From an uncultured Bacteroides sp. (lineage in GTDB: Bacteria; Bacteroidota; Bacteroidia; Bacteroidales; Bacteroidaceae), in the NCBI RefSeq assembly GCF_963677945.1, contig NZ_OY782578.1:1798001-1862000 (forward strand): a stretch of 64,000 nt of DNA, given 5' to 3'. Shown here in pieces: positions 9,401 through 17,957 of the stretch. The notes beneath the pieces were generated by a model. That model searched no databases, was not told the DNA's origin, and saw only the letters and a program-made list of their open reading frames with translations. Both the position numbers and the translations under genes were made by a program. The first letter of the stretch is position 1. Each line of letters opens with the position of its first letter.

Positions 9401-9505
9401 GATCCTGATTACAGTGCAAATGACAATAATGCAATTGGTGTATCTAACTTAGAGCAAACACCTCCGACAAGATATTTCGGTGGAACTATTTCATTAACAT
9501 TCTAA
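6422..9505 (+). CDS. SusC/RagA-type TonB-dependent outer-membrane transporter (1)
   Basis: Protein of 1027 residues. Signal peptide 1-20 (cut after ANA), then a carboxypeptidase-regulatory-like domain at ~22-105 (VTGKVTFAEDGEAIPGVSV), a plug domain at ~115-235 with ALVVVDNAVV and INPEDIENIQVLNGAAGATL, and a barrel ending YFGGTISLTF. SusC proteins form the channel under a SusD lid and import ligands with energy from TonB. It is the first gene after operator A and leader L1 and is followed 13 nt later by its SusD partner. No glycan hydrolases and no sigma/anti-sigma or hybrid regulator are linked, so an amino-acid or peptide ligand is more likely than a glycan (inference). Confidence 0.93.
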   Translation: MKKIIFSLICFSVFAVIANAQTRKVTGKVTFAEDGEAIPGVSVTVVGTTSGTITDVDGFYSVNVPSKASQISFSFIGYEKNIVNVAGKNVFNIALKSSNRTLDEIVVVAGGIQRTKREQGYTATKITAEELTASKPTSIAAGLTAKVPGLQVNAISSGVNPNFRLVLRGNRSLTGNNTALVVVDNAVVSPSVLTNINPEDIENIQVLNGAAGATLYGSEASNGVLLVTTKRGEAGKPKIRISNTTTLEQVNFLPKLQNKFGQGSTADGQVFDPIENQQFGPAFDGSLQKLGYALENGDQQYTTYKAKTDREDFWETGVQNQTDLSISLGNDKYTSYVSGQYLTSTGTTPGDKYNRISLRLNNTNKVLPNLDLQYNANYIENNYDITNATATIYSELLETPANIPIKSYKDWRNNKWANPEGWYNPWYGNPYWVADNYRKDAKNSYLTGKVELKWTPFSWLYLLNRASLSNRYYTEKSHTPKYTYSEYGSTVQGKTNKTGSVSDEQYNTSRFNYDFLVGVNKSIKDVSLNLILGWSYTDNKSKDTKESVTGLVIPGLYNVSNRTGVLTGSEENKHYRSYGLWGDFVAGYKNYLFLHLTGRNDWTSLLAKKNRSYFYPSADLSFIATDAFDALKDNSVLDYLKLRGAVSKTGNVNIDPYALSPTYDSTTGLSSGTFFTKNGTLVSDNLKPEITKGYEFGTEFRLFKGRIDAQLNFYHTSTTDQAIYASVAPSSGYSNYLINTGEVTNNGIESSLRITPVRTNDWEVSVGANYTHNKNLVKSLHPTLKKFGINGSSVVFAEEGQEVNQIIVSDYARDDQGRVIVDPNTGYPSKAADTKRIGNTTPKHRLGLDLRIKWKNFTLASLFEYRGGFNAAAISLGSELDFSGASARSAYYNRERFVFPNSSYLDASTGTYVKNTSITVADGGTGFWTSGAYNRGIYSNYVYKADYWKWREVSLTYQVPKSFLKKIPAIQDASISVQGRNLFLWTTKANEYTDPDYSANDNNAIGVSNLEQTPPTRYFGGTISLTF

Positions 9506-9518
9506 ACGTAAAAAAGAG

Positions 9519-11078
9519 ATGAATAAATATCTGAATATATCAAAAATAGCTGCACTATTACTTGTAGCAACATTATCTTCATGTGATTTGGATATCAATG
9601 ATAATCCTAATAGTCCAACCGGGTCGGTTGTTACTCCTGACTTGATTTTGCCGGGTGCTGTAAATTCAACTGCATCAGACTTAGCAGCTTATAATAATTA
9701 CGGAGCTTTTACTGCCGGATTCCAGGTTCCGGGCAAAGGTGTAAGTGGTTACGGCGATCAGTATACTTATAATTTTACGAGTACTACATATACTGCATTA
9801 TGGACAGACGTATTTTCTCATTTGAAAAATTACACATCAATTATTGCTACAGCCGAAAGTGATTCGAAGTATGCTTTATATGGTGCTGCTGCTCATATCC
9901 TTAAGGTTTATAATTATGAATTGCTGGTTGATAATTATGGCGATGTTCCTTATACTGAAGGTGCAACGGGAACAGATGCTGTTTCTCCTGCTTTTGATAA
10001 AGACGAAGATGTGTATCCTGCTCTGGTGAAAGAACTGGATGCAGCAATATTAACACTAAAGGACGGAATCAGCAATGCAGGTTCGGCTAAAACATTAAGT
10101 CCGGATCCTATATTTAGTGGCAATCTTACCAAATGGATTCAGTTTGCTAACAATATTAAATTACGCTTACTGGTAAAAGCTACAGGTACTTCAATTGATT
10201 CGTTTGCTCAGTCGGCATTCAAAACGTTCTCATCAGAAGGTTTTCTGAAAGAAGATGCTTTGATTAATCCCGGATATAATGCAAGCAGTAATCAGAATCC
10301 ATTCTGGACAACATTTGTCAGCTCAATTGATGGAACAATTACTTATCCGGCTCGTTTTTATTTACCATCCACATATTTGTTCGGTTTTTATAATGGTACA
10401 AAGCTGGATGATTCAAAAAGAGGAGCCTTGATATATGTTAATTTCCCCAATACACCTACAGCACAGTTGGCGAATGAAACAAATAATCCGGCAACTCCTC
10501 AATATGCCTGGGGTGGAAAGAATGATAAAGCATCGGGTATCTTTAAAGGTAGAGATGCTGGTGTGCCTGCTTTTCTTGCTTCTGAAACATACTTCTTACT
10601 TGCAGAAGCTGCTTTGACAGGTCATGAACTTGATGGAGATGCAAAAAGTAATTTCAACAAAGGTATAGCTGCATCGTTCAGTTATCTGGAAAAGGATAAA
10701 AACAATAATTTGCCTGCTGGTTCTGATCCTGATGGCGATGCTACCAAGTATATTCAGGTAAATGGTTTAAATTATCTGGCAAACTTTGATCTGGCACTTA
10801 GTCAGGATCAAAAACTGGAAGCTATTATTACCCAGAAATATATTGCTTTGAATTACATACATTCTCATGAAGCATGGAGTGAATTCAGAAGAACCACATA
10901 TCCGAAAGTTAGCGGAACTGATGCAAAAACAACTTTCGTTTCTATCAGATCTCAGTCAACGCATTCGGACAGATTGCCGGTACGTCTTCTTTATCCATCA
11001 GACGAGATTAATTTAAATCCCAATACTCCAAAGCTGACAAATGCATTTTCAGATCCTATATTCTGGGATCAGAACTAG
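9519..11078 (+). CDS. SusD-like surface lipoprotein (SusD_2 type)
   Basis: Protein of 519 residues with a lipobox (TLSSC, lipidated Cys22). The sequence fits the SusD/RagB group 2: after the lipobox come an Asn/Asp/Pro-rich linker (DINDNPNSPTG), then TPR-like helices with LWTDVFSHLKNY, AHILKVYNYELLVDNYGDVPY and the ending PVRLLYPSDE followed by NLNPNTP. Such lipoproteins close the SusC channel and capture ligand on the cell surface. It is 13 nt downstream of the SusC gene and therefore its direct partner. The SusD_2 form differs from the other two SusD proteins in this region, so the three uptake systems are not recent duplicates. Confidence 0.9.
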   Translation: MNKYLNISKIAALLLVATLSSCDLDINDNPNSPTGSVVTPDLILPGAVNSTASDLAAYNNYGAFTAGFQVPGKGVSGYGDQYTYNFTSTTYTALWTDVFSHLKNYTSIIATAESDSKYALYGAAAHILKVYNYELLVDNYGDVPYTEGATGTDAVSPAFDKDEDVYPALVKELDAAILTLKDGISNAGSAKTLSPDPIFSGNLTKWIQFANNIKLRLLVKATGTSIDSFAQSAFKTFSSEGFLKEDALINPGYNASSNQNPFWTTFVSSIDGTITYPARFYLPSTYLFGFYNGTKLDDSKRGALIYVNFPNTPTAQLANETNNPATPQYAWGGKNDKASGIFKGRDAGVPAFLASETYFLLAEAALTGHELDGDAKSNFNKGIAASFSYLEKDKNNNLPAGSDPDGDATKYIQVNGLNYLANFDLALSQDQKLEAIITQKYIALNYIHSHEAWSEFRRTTYPKVSGTDAKTTFVSIRSQSTHSDRLPVRLLYPSDEINLNPNTPKLTNAFSDPIFWDQN

Positions 11079-11114
11079 CATTAATTTAAGTAGTAATATT
11101 TAAAAGTAAGAACA

Positions 11115-11984
11115 ATGAAAAAATATATAAGTTTTATTATTGCAGCATTTGCGCTGACGGGATTAAATTCTTGTTTGAATGATGATTCTGTCTTTGAAGA
11201 TAATGGCTCAAAAGGAATAGTAGAGTTAACCCTTCCGGCAAGGACCACTTCGACTCCTTATTCCGTAACAACTACAACAATAGAAGTGAAAGATGAAGTA
11301 GAACTGCCCATTGTTGTAAATTATACAGGTATAAATGGTGCTCCGGCTGATGTTCAGGTAACATTGGCAATTGATGATGCTGCCGTGTCAAAATATGATG
11401 CAACAGGTTCAACTTTGCCTCTTCCTGCAAAGAACTATGAGTTACCTTCCTCGAATGTAGTTACTATACTTAAAGGGCAGAAGACAGCTACTTATACAAT
11501 AAAGCTGAAACCAAAATTATTTGATTTGACTAAATCATATGCTTTAGGTGTTAAAATAGCAAGTACAACTGCCGGAACCGTAAGTGGAAACTATTCTACA
11601 GGTATTTATAGTTTACCTGTTAAAAGTCCTTGGGAAGGTAAGTACAGAGTTACAATTAACTGGGATTTTTCTGGCTCTACATTAGGTAGCTATGCTCAAT
11701 ATTATCCGGAAACAATAGAAGCTCAGTTAAAAACACAAGGCCCTGGAGTTGTTCGTGGAACTAGTGTAGGCGACTTATTCGGAAGTTCAACAGATTATAA
11801 GTTTAATGCGGATGGTACAATTGGTTTTAGTACAACCAGTGCAAACATTAAAAGTATTACGGTATTGGAAAGTCACTATGATATTAATAATCTGACTTTC
11901 TACCATAAGACCTCATTTAAACATCCGACTTATGGAGATTTTGTATTAGAAGAAACATTTACAAGAATTGGTGATTTGGAATAA
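11115..11984 (+). CDS. Surface lipoprotein with DUF1735-like N-domain
   Basis: Protein of 289 residues with lipobox LNSC (Cys20). Residues ~35-160 look like the DUF1735 beta-sandwich found next to SusC/SusD pairs (polar strands with the PIVVNYTGINGAPADVQV and LKGQKTATYTIKLKPKLFD motifs). The C-terminal ~120 residues are another beta-rich domain (WEGKYRVTINWDFSG, ending VLEETFTRIGDLE). In known systems such proteins sit on the surface and bind ligand with SusCD. It is the last gene of the first operon, 36 nt after SusD and 45 nt before an intrinsic terminator. The ligand is unknown. Confidence 0.8.
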   Translation: MKKYISFIIAAFALTGLNSCLNDDSVFEDNGSKGIVELTLPARTTSTPYSVTTTTIEVKDEVELPIVVNYTGINGAPADVQVTLAIDDAAVSKYDATGSTLPLPAKNYELPSSNVVTILKGQKTATYTIKLKPKLFDLTKSYALGVKIASTTAGTVSGNYSTGIYSLPVKSPWEGKYRVTINWDFSGSTLGSYAQYYPETIEAQLKTQGPGVVRGTSVGDLFGSSTDYKFNADGTIGFSTTSANIKSITVLESHYDINNLTFYHKTSFKHPTYGDFVLEETFTRIGDLE

Positions 11985-12028
11985 CTGGTTAGAAATATAT
12001 TCTCATAAAGTTCTTGTTTCTTTAGGGA

Positions 12029-12070
12029 AAGGTAGTATCCGTTGTTTGAAATGGGTACTACCTTATTTTT
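12029..12070 (+). terminator. Intrinsic terminator after the first SusCD operon
   Basis: Stem AAGGTAGTAtCC (12029-12040) pairs with GGgTACTACCTT (12053-12064), followed by ATTTTTT. It separates the first operon from promoter B. Confidence 0.8.
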
Positions 12071-12107
12071 TGTATATACCAAAGATAAGCTATATTTTTC
12101 TATCCTA

Positions 12108-12157
12108 AAATGCCATGTATATGGTATTGCCCCTTATAACGACTTAAAATACCTTTG
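12108..12157 (+). promoter_or_regulatory. Operator plus promoter B
   Basis: AAATGCC (12108-12114), 8-nt spacer, GGTATTG (12123-12129), then 20 nt, then the -7 box TACCTTTG (12150-12157). The TTG at the end of the right arm is at the -33 position. A weaker copy, ATATACC-N8-GCTATAT, lies at 12074-12095, 34 bp upstream, echoing the tandem site at promoter A. Confidence 0.75.
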
Positions 12158-12183
12158 CAAAATCAAAATATAAATAAGAAGGT

Positions 12184-12249
12184 ATGAAGTATTTGATTAG
12201 AAAAAACGAAATTATTCCTTTAGTCATGGGAATGCGATGTTGCAAGTGA
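12184..12249 (+). CDS. Cys/Met-containing leader peptide L2
   Basis: ORF of 21 codons, MKYLIRKNEI followed by IPLVMGMRCCK, ending TGA. It is preceded by AAGAAGGT at good Shine-Dalgarno spacing and lies about 20 nt downstream of the predicted transcript start. Its first residues resemble those of leaders L1 and L3, and it ends with the shared MRCC. The next gene starts 54 nt later. No strong hairpin is visible in the gap, so if it regulates, it may act through coupling, Rho access or mRNA stability rather than a classical terminator. Confidence 0.6.
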   Translation: MKYLIRKNEIIPLVMGMRCCK

Positions 12250-12303
12250 TTTTTGACGTATGTTTTAATAATTAAGGTGTTTTATAGTTTAAATTTTTAG
12301 GGT

Positions 12304-13230
12304 ATGAAGAATTTCAGGATACATTTATTAGTATTGGCTTTAATAGCTACAGTTCACTTGCATGCACAGAAAAATACTTCCGAAATTTATATAAAAGGTT
12401 CCAGATTTACCACTCCTTTAGTACAAAAGTGGATTAACGAATATGAGAAACAAAATCCCGGAGTAAAAATTGTATGGGCAGACAAAAATGCCGATAATAA
12501 TTCAGTAGACTTGAGTGTACTGACTTATAATGACTCTTTGCAATCGGACAAACAAGTTATTTATGTGGGTAGATATGCATTACTTCCCATTGCAGGGAAA
12601 AACAGTTTATTTCTGGCTGAATTGAGCAAAAAGAATCTCAATAAAAGAAAAATAAAGGAACTCTTTTTCAGAGAAGATGTTTTTGCTGACGATCAGAAAG
12701 ATTCAAAATCAGTAAGTAAAGCAACTGTTTATTCAGGAAATGGAAAGTCATCGGCCACAATAACTTTTGCAGCATATTTCGGTTATAAAACTGCGGATAT
12801 AAAAGGACGGAAAATATCCGGCGATGATCAGTTCCTGATTAATGCGGTTGAGAAAGACCAGACGGGAGTAACCTTCAATAGTCTGAATTACATTTATGAT
12901 ACGAATTCCCGCAAGTTAAGAGATAATATAGCTCTGCTTCCGCTTGATGTGAAGAAAGAACAACGCAAGGTTCTTGCTTCGGAGAATATTGATCAGGTTA
13001 TAGATTTACTCGAAAATCAAAATGTAGATATTATACCGGTGCAGGATTTTGGATTTCTTTATTCAAAGAATGCAAATCCGGAAGTTGGAAGATTCGTCAG
13101 CTGGGTACTGGATAACGGATTGATTCATAATCACAATTACGGCTTTCTGAAGCCAACAGTAGATGTACTTGTTTCTCAGAAAAAGCAAGTGGAGGGTAGT
13201 GGTTACCTATCATCTATAAAAACAAAATAA
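12304..13230 (+). CDS. Periplasmic PBP-like substrate-binding protein (1)
   Basis: Protein of 308 residues with signal peptide 1-21 (VHLHA/Q). The fold resembles PstS-like periplasmic binding proteins: IYIKGSRFTTPLVQKWINEY at the start, VIYVGRYALLPI in lobe 1 and a closing hinge helix (VGRFVSWVLDNG). It is paralogous to the product at 20907-21836; both contain GRYALLP, the GDDQ/GDD.(F/Y)L segment and RKL(R/K)D.I.LLPLD. No ABC permease or ATPase is linked. Instead, both copies head SusC/SusD operons behind Cys-type leaders. I infer a periplasmic capture protein for the ligand brought in by the adjacent SusC. Phosphate as ligand is not supported by the context. Confidence 0.8.
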   Translation: MKNFRIHLLVLALIATVHLHAQKNTSEIYIKGSRFTTPLVQKWINEYEKQNPGVKIVWADKNADNNSVDLSVLTYNDSLQSDKQVIYVGRYALLPIAGKNSLFLAELSKKNLNKRKIKELFFREDVFADDQKDSKSVSKATVYSGNGKSSATITFAAYFGYKTADIKGRKISGDDQFLINAVEKDQTGVTFNSLNYIYDTNSRKLRDNIALLPLDVKKEQRKVLASENIDQVIDLLENQNVDIIPVQDFGFLYSKNANPEVGRFVSWVLDNGLIHNHNYGFLKPTVDVLVSQKKQVEGSGYLSSIKTK

Positions 13231-13251
13231 TTCCTTTATAAAGCATTACTT

Positions 13252-16200
13252 ATGATAAATATATTTTATAGAGTCGGGGATAGACTTACATTCCCGACAG
13301 GGAGAACTATACTCTCACTTATCGCACTTCTTTTGTTTACTTCTTCGGGATTTATAAATGCACAGACTTTAATAAAAGGACATGTTGTTGATGAACGTAC
13401 CAAAGAACCTATAATAGGGGCTATTGTACTAATAAAGTCTACAACAACAGGTGCTTCTACTGATGTAAAAGGAGAGTTTGAAATAAAAGCTTCAAAAAAA
13501 CTTCCGCTTACTTTATCTGTAAGTCTGGTAGGTTATCGCACTCAGGAGATTGATGTGTACGACACTGAAGAGCCTGTTTATGTTACGTTATCAGAAGATC
13601 TGAACCGCCTTAATGAAGTGGTGGTTGTAGGTTATGGTACTCAGTCGAAGAAAGTGTTTTCTGGAGCGGCTGCACGTGTTAATGGTGACGTGATAAAGGA
13701 ATTACCGGTTCAGAGTTTTGATCAGGCATTGTCCGGAAGAGCGGCAGGTGTTAGCATATCACAGCCTAACGGCTTGCTGAACAATCCTCCTGTAATCAGA
13801 ATCCGTGGTGTGAACTCTATTTCTTTAAGTTCATATCCCTTGGTGGTGATTGACGGGGTTCCTGTAAGCACAGGAAATATTTCAACTACAACGGATGTGC
13901 CTAATAATCCGTTAGCGGATATAAACCCTTCGGATATTGAGTCTATTGATGTACTAAAAGATGCAGCTTCTACCTCTATTTATGGTTCGCGTGCTGCAGC
14001 AGGCGTGTTATTGATTACAACAAAAAGAGGTAAGTCTGGAAAGGCAAAGGCTAATTATGAAGGCTGGGTTGGTGTTACCAATGCTACTCGTTTGCCTAAA
14101 CTACTGAATGCTCAACAATACATGGATATAAAAAATGAAGCGGTGCTTAATTCCAAAATTCTGAGCGGAAATGCAAACAATGATAATGTGAGCTCTCAAT
14201 TATTCTTTCCTTCATATAATGCCGATGGTTCACTAGTTGACACCAAATGGTATGATTATATTTATCGCACAGCTGTGTCTCACAACCATGCGTTAACATT
14301 ATCTGGCGGAACAGAGAAAACTAGTTATTATTTTTCAGCCAATTATTCTAATCAGGAAGGTTTTTTGGTGAATAATGATTTTCAACGTAAAGGTATACGG
14401 TTTAATATTGATCATGAAGTAACTAAATGGTTGAAAATAAAAGGTAATGGTTCGTATAACACAAGTCACAATCAGGCTTATAGTTCAGGATCTTTGCAGG
14501 GATCATCTCAATTTCTTATTGGTGCTGCCAGAATGGCTATTTCATTGCCTTCTAATATAAGTCCTTACAATGAAGATGGTAGTTATAATCTGAGTAGCAC
14601 CGGACAAATAGGTATGGGTAATAACAAAGCTTCTTCTACTTTATATAATCCTTTGGCATTGTTTGAATACAGTCGTAGCACTTCTGACAATGACCGTTTT
14701 CTGGGTGGACTAAGTGCAAATGTAAAATTATCGAAGCATCTGGAGTTTAATACATCGTATGCCATTGATCGTTTGAAAACAGAGACTATTAGTTTTTTAA
14801 GTTCTAAGTTGGGCTCTTCGGGTTATTCTAATGGTGGTTCTATAACGAATGTATCGGCATTGAGAAATAATGAAACTTTTACTAATACATTGAATTATGA
14901 TCAGGTATTTAACAATAGGCATCATGTATCGGCTTTGTTGGGTACCGATTTACAGAAAAATGAAGTAAATATCTGGGGAGTGAATGCTTCAAAGGCTTCT
15001 GATGAATTCTTTGAAAACTATCAGGGAGGCTGGAGCAATTATACTGCTTCTAATAATTCACTGGGTGAAAGATCTTTCTTTTCTTACTTCTCTCGTTTGA
15101 GTTATGATTTGGATGCTAAATATCTTTTTACTGTGAATCTGAGACGTGATGGTAATTCTGCTTTGGCTGTGGGACATAAGTATGGTAATTTTGGTGGTGT
15201 TTCTGCCGGTTGGGTTCTTTCACAAGAGAAGTTCTTCAAGAAATCTGCATTAGGAAGAATATTTGATGAACTGAAACTGAATGCCAGTTGGGGACGTGTG
15301 GGAAATGGAAATCTGACAAACAATTATGGTTCGTATGACTTGTTCTCTTCTTCTCTTTATGGAACAGCCTCAACCTGGGCTCTCAGTCAGTCGGGTAATC
15401 CTGAACTAAGCTGGGAAACAAGTGATCAGACAAATATTGGTATCAATGCCGAATTGCTGAAAAAACGTTTGTCGGTGGAACTTGCATATTTTAATAATAA
15501 TGTGAACGGCTTGATTCTGGATACACCTCAATCTCCGTCAAAAGGTATTCCCGGTAATTCTATTTTGACCAATATCGGTTCTATGTACAACAGAGGTATA
15601 GAACTTACATTGAATGCTTCTTTGATTCAGAAAAAAGAATTTTCATGGGATGTATCGTTCAACTTTACAGGTATTAAGAATAAAGTGACTCAACTTGCCG
15701 GAGATAATGCAGATATTATTGGGTATACCCATACTTCTGCCAACGCAAACAATGTAACTCGTGTGGGTTATTCTGTAGGTAGCCTTTATGGTGCTAAGAC
15801 TGCCGGTGTGAATCCGGAGAATGGTCGTAGGATATTTGTTAACGCTAAGGGCGAAAAAGTGCAGTATAGTTCTGTAGTGGCACCGGGTGAAAGTAACTGG
15901 ACTTATCTTGATGGAACAACAGCTCCTGCAATCGGGGTATCTGATTATTATTTGATTGGCAGTGCACTTCCTAAATGGTATGGAGGATTAGTAAGTAATC
16001 TGAAATATAAAAATTGGGATCTTACGCTGAACTTTACTTATGCTGGTGGTAACTATGTGATGAATGGCACTAAGGCAACTTTGAGAGAACAAACTTTTTA
16101 TAATAACTATACCGGTATTTTAGATCGATGGACTACCCCAGGGCAGGTTACTGATATACCTCGCTTGGTTTATAATGATATTATTTCCAATGGTACATCG

Positions 16201-16473
16201 TTCCCAATTTCTGCAAATGCAGAAAAGGCAGATTTCCTACGCTTGCAGAATGTACTGTTAGCTTATAGAATTCCTGCAACTCTATTGAGTAGATTAAATT
16301 TAAGTTCTGCCCGGATTTATGCACAGGTTTCAAATGCCTTTTTGCTGACTAAATATTCGGGTGCAGATCCTGAGTCATCTGTTAATGGAAACTCAAATAC
16401 CACTCCGGGTATAGAACGCAACTCCTTAGGACAGGGACGTACATTCACTTTGGGAATTAACTTAGGATTCTAA
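13252..16473 (+). CDS. SusC/RagA-type TonB-dependent transporter (2)
   Basis: Protein of 1073 residues. It has a long N-region before the signal core, with cleavage likely after residue 37 (FINA/Q). A carboxypeptidase-regulatory-like domain follows (IKGHVVDERTKEPIIGAIV), then the SusC signature EVVVVGYGTQ near residue 125, plug motifs VVIDGVPVS and INPSDIESIDVLKDAAST, and a 22-strand-type barrel ending TFTLGINLGF. It is 21 nt after the binding-protein gene and 25 nt before its SusD partner, so all belong to operon B. It shares with transporter 3 the sequence TKYSGADPE near the C-terminus, so transporters 2 and 3 are closer to each other than to transporter 1. Confidence 0.93.
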   Translation: MINIFYRVGDRLTFPTGRTILSLIALLLFTSSGFINAQTLIKGHVVDERTKEPIIGAIVLIKSTTTGASTDVKGEFEIKASKKLPLTLSVSLVGYRTQEIDVYDTEEPVYVTLSEDLNRLNEVVVVGYGTQSKKVFSGAAARVNGDVIKELPVQSFDQALSGRAAGVSISQPNGLLNNPPVIRIRGVNSISLSSYPLVVIDGVPVSTGNISTTTDVPNNPLADINPSDIESIDVLKDAASTSIYGSRAAAGVLLITTKRGKSGKAKANYEGWVGVTNATRLPKLLNAQQYMDIKNEAVLNSKILSGNANNDNVSSQLFFPSYNADGSLVDTKWYDYIYRTAVSHNHALTLSGGTEKTSYYFSANYSNQEGFLVNNDFQRKGIRFNIDHEVTKWLKIKGNGSYNTSHNQAYSSGSLQGSSQFLIGAARMAISLPSNISPYNEDGSYNLSSTGQIGMGNNKASSTLYNPLALFEYSRSTSDNDRFLGGLSANVKLSKHLEFNTSYAIDRLKTETISFLSSKLGSSGYSNGGSITNVSALRNNETFTNTLNYDQVFNNRHHVSALLGTDLQKNEVNIWGVNASKASDEFFENYQGGWSNYTASNNSLGERSFFSYFSRLSYDLDAKYLFTVNLRRDGNSALAVGHKYGNFGGVSAGWVLSQEKFFKKSALGRIFDELKLNASWGRVGNGNLTNNYGSYDLFSSSLYGTASTWALSQSGNPELSWETSDQTNIGINAELLKKRLSVELAYFNNNVNGLILDTPQSPSKGIPGNSILTNIGSMYNRGIELTLNASLIQKKEFSWDVSFNFTGIKNKVTQLAGDNADIIGYTHTSANANNVTRVGYSVGSLYGAKTAGVNPENGRRIFVNAKGEKVQYSSVVAPGESNWTYLDGTTAPAIGVSDYYLIGSALPKWYGGLVSNLKYKNWDLTLNFTYAGGNYVMNGTKATLREQTFYNNYTGILDRWTTPGQVTDIPRLVYNDIISNGTSFPISANAEKADFLRLQNVLLAYRIPATLLSRLNLSSARIYAQVSNAFLLTKYSGADPESSVNGNSNTTPGIERNSLGQGRTFTLGINLGF

Positions 16474-16498
16474 TTACACTATATAAAAATGACATATT

Positions 16499-17953
16499 AT
16501 GATTCGAATAATAAATAAAATAAAAAATATATCAGTCATTCTGGGGCTTACCTATTTTTTTTCATTTACTTTGTCAGGATGCAATAGTGAGTTGAATACA
16601 GAATCGGAAACTTCATTAAGTGCCGGAGAAATATTTCAAACACAGACTCGTATCGAAGGGTTAGTCAACGGAATGTATAAAGCGCTTAAAGGTGCCAGTA
16701 TGTACGGTGGTCGTATTCATTTGTACCTGGATGTACGTGGTGAAGATTTCATTAACGTGACAGGTAACTCATATACAGCTTATGAGAGCTGGACAAACTC
16801 TTATACTTCCGGTTCAAATGATATTAATAATACCTGGCAACAGGCTTATACTGCAATTAATAATGCAAATATTATTATAGATGGATTAGCTAAAAGTACT
16901 GGTGTGATAAGTGATGAGTTAAAAACACAGTATGTTGCTGAAGCAAAATTTGTAAGAGCACTTTGCTATTATACTTTGGTAACTATTTATGCCCGCCCGT
17001 ATACAGAAAACGACGGAGCCTCAAAAGGTTTGCCCCTTCGCTTGCAGGCTGAAACTACATCGGCAAACAATGACCTGGCACGTAGCACCGTGAAGGAGGT
17101 TTATAAGAAAATTCTTGAAGATCTTGATTTTGCTGAAACCAATTTACCGGATTCTTATTCTTCTTCTGCTCTAAATACAACAAGGGCACACAAGAGTACA
17201 GCCATTGCTTTGAAAACAAGGGTTTATCTCAATAAAGGTGATTTCCAGAATGTGATAACCGAGGCTAAAAAGATTGTTCCGCAGACTGATGCTCCATTCT
17301 CTGCAACAACAGGGGTGAAGCATGCTTTGCAGAGTGATATAACAACTTTGTTTGGATCTAATTTCCTGACAACAGAATCTATTTTATCCATGCCTTCAAC
17401 TGCGTCCGATTCTTATAGCGGGCAATCAGCCATTGCGTATGTTTATTATTCAAACAAGGAATATTATCTGAATCCTTCTGGTATATTGGGCTCTTCTCTT
17501 TGGGGAACCAATGATGCACGCCGTAATTTGATTGAGTTGAAATCAGGAAAATATTACCTTAAGAAGTATGCAAAGGTTTCTCCATATATAGATTATATTC
17601 CTGTAATCCGTTATTCAGAAGTATTGCTTAATTATGCTGAGGCTGCTTTGAGAACAAACAACAATGCATTAGCCATTAAATTACTGGAGGCTGTTCATCA
17701 TCGCTCGGATGCCGGTTTTGTATTTCCTGCAAGTTCAGAAAATACAAGTACAGCATTACTTGAAACTATTCGTCTGGAACGAAGGATAGAGCTTTTAGGT
17801 GAGGGATTCCGTTCTAATGACTTGCTTCGCGATTTATTGACTATTCCGGCAAAAGGAAGTAGCAGTCTGCAGTCTGCTAAGGTTTTACCTTCTGCCGAGA
17901 ACTATATATTCCCACTTCCTGATTCTGAAACTAACACCAATAAAGCGCTTTAA
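16499..17953 (+). CDS. SusD/RagB-type surface lipoprotein (2)
   Basis: Protein of 484 residues with lipobox LSGC (Cys28). The RagB/SusD N-terminal domain shows the usual helices (WQQAYTAINNANIIIDGL, AEAKFVRALCYYTLVTIYAR) and the C-terminal half has PVIRYSEVLLNYAEAALR and the ending ENYIFPLPDSETNTN. It is the lid partner of the transporter 25 nt upstream. It is followed after 4 nt by a secreted Ntn-type amidohydrolase, which suggests that the captured ligand contains an amide bond. Confidence 0.9.
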   Translation: MIRIINKIKNISVILGLTYFFSFTLSGCNSELNTESETSLSAGEIFQTQTRIEGLVNGMYKALKGASMYGGRIHLYLDVRGEDFINVTGNSYTAYESWTNSYTSGSNDINNTWQQAYTAINNANIIIDGLAKSTGVISDELKTQYVAEAKFVRALCYYTLVTIYARPYTENDGASKGLPLRLQAETTSANNDLARSTVKEVYKKILEDLDFAETNLPDSYSSSALNTTRAHKSTAIALKTRVYLNKGDFQNVITEAKKIVPQTDAPFSATTGVKHALQSDITTLFGSNFLTTESILSMPSTASDSYSGQSAIAYVYYSNKEYYLNPSGILGSSLWGTNDARRNLIELKSGKYYLKKYAKVSPYIDYIPVIRYSEVLLNYAEAALRTNNNALAIKLLEAVHHRSDAGFVFPASSENTSTALLETIRLERRIELLGEGFRSNDLLRDLLTIPAKGSSSLQSAKVLPSAENYIFPLPDSETNTNKAL

Positions 17954-17957
17954 TTAT

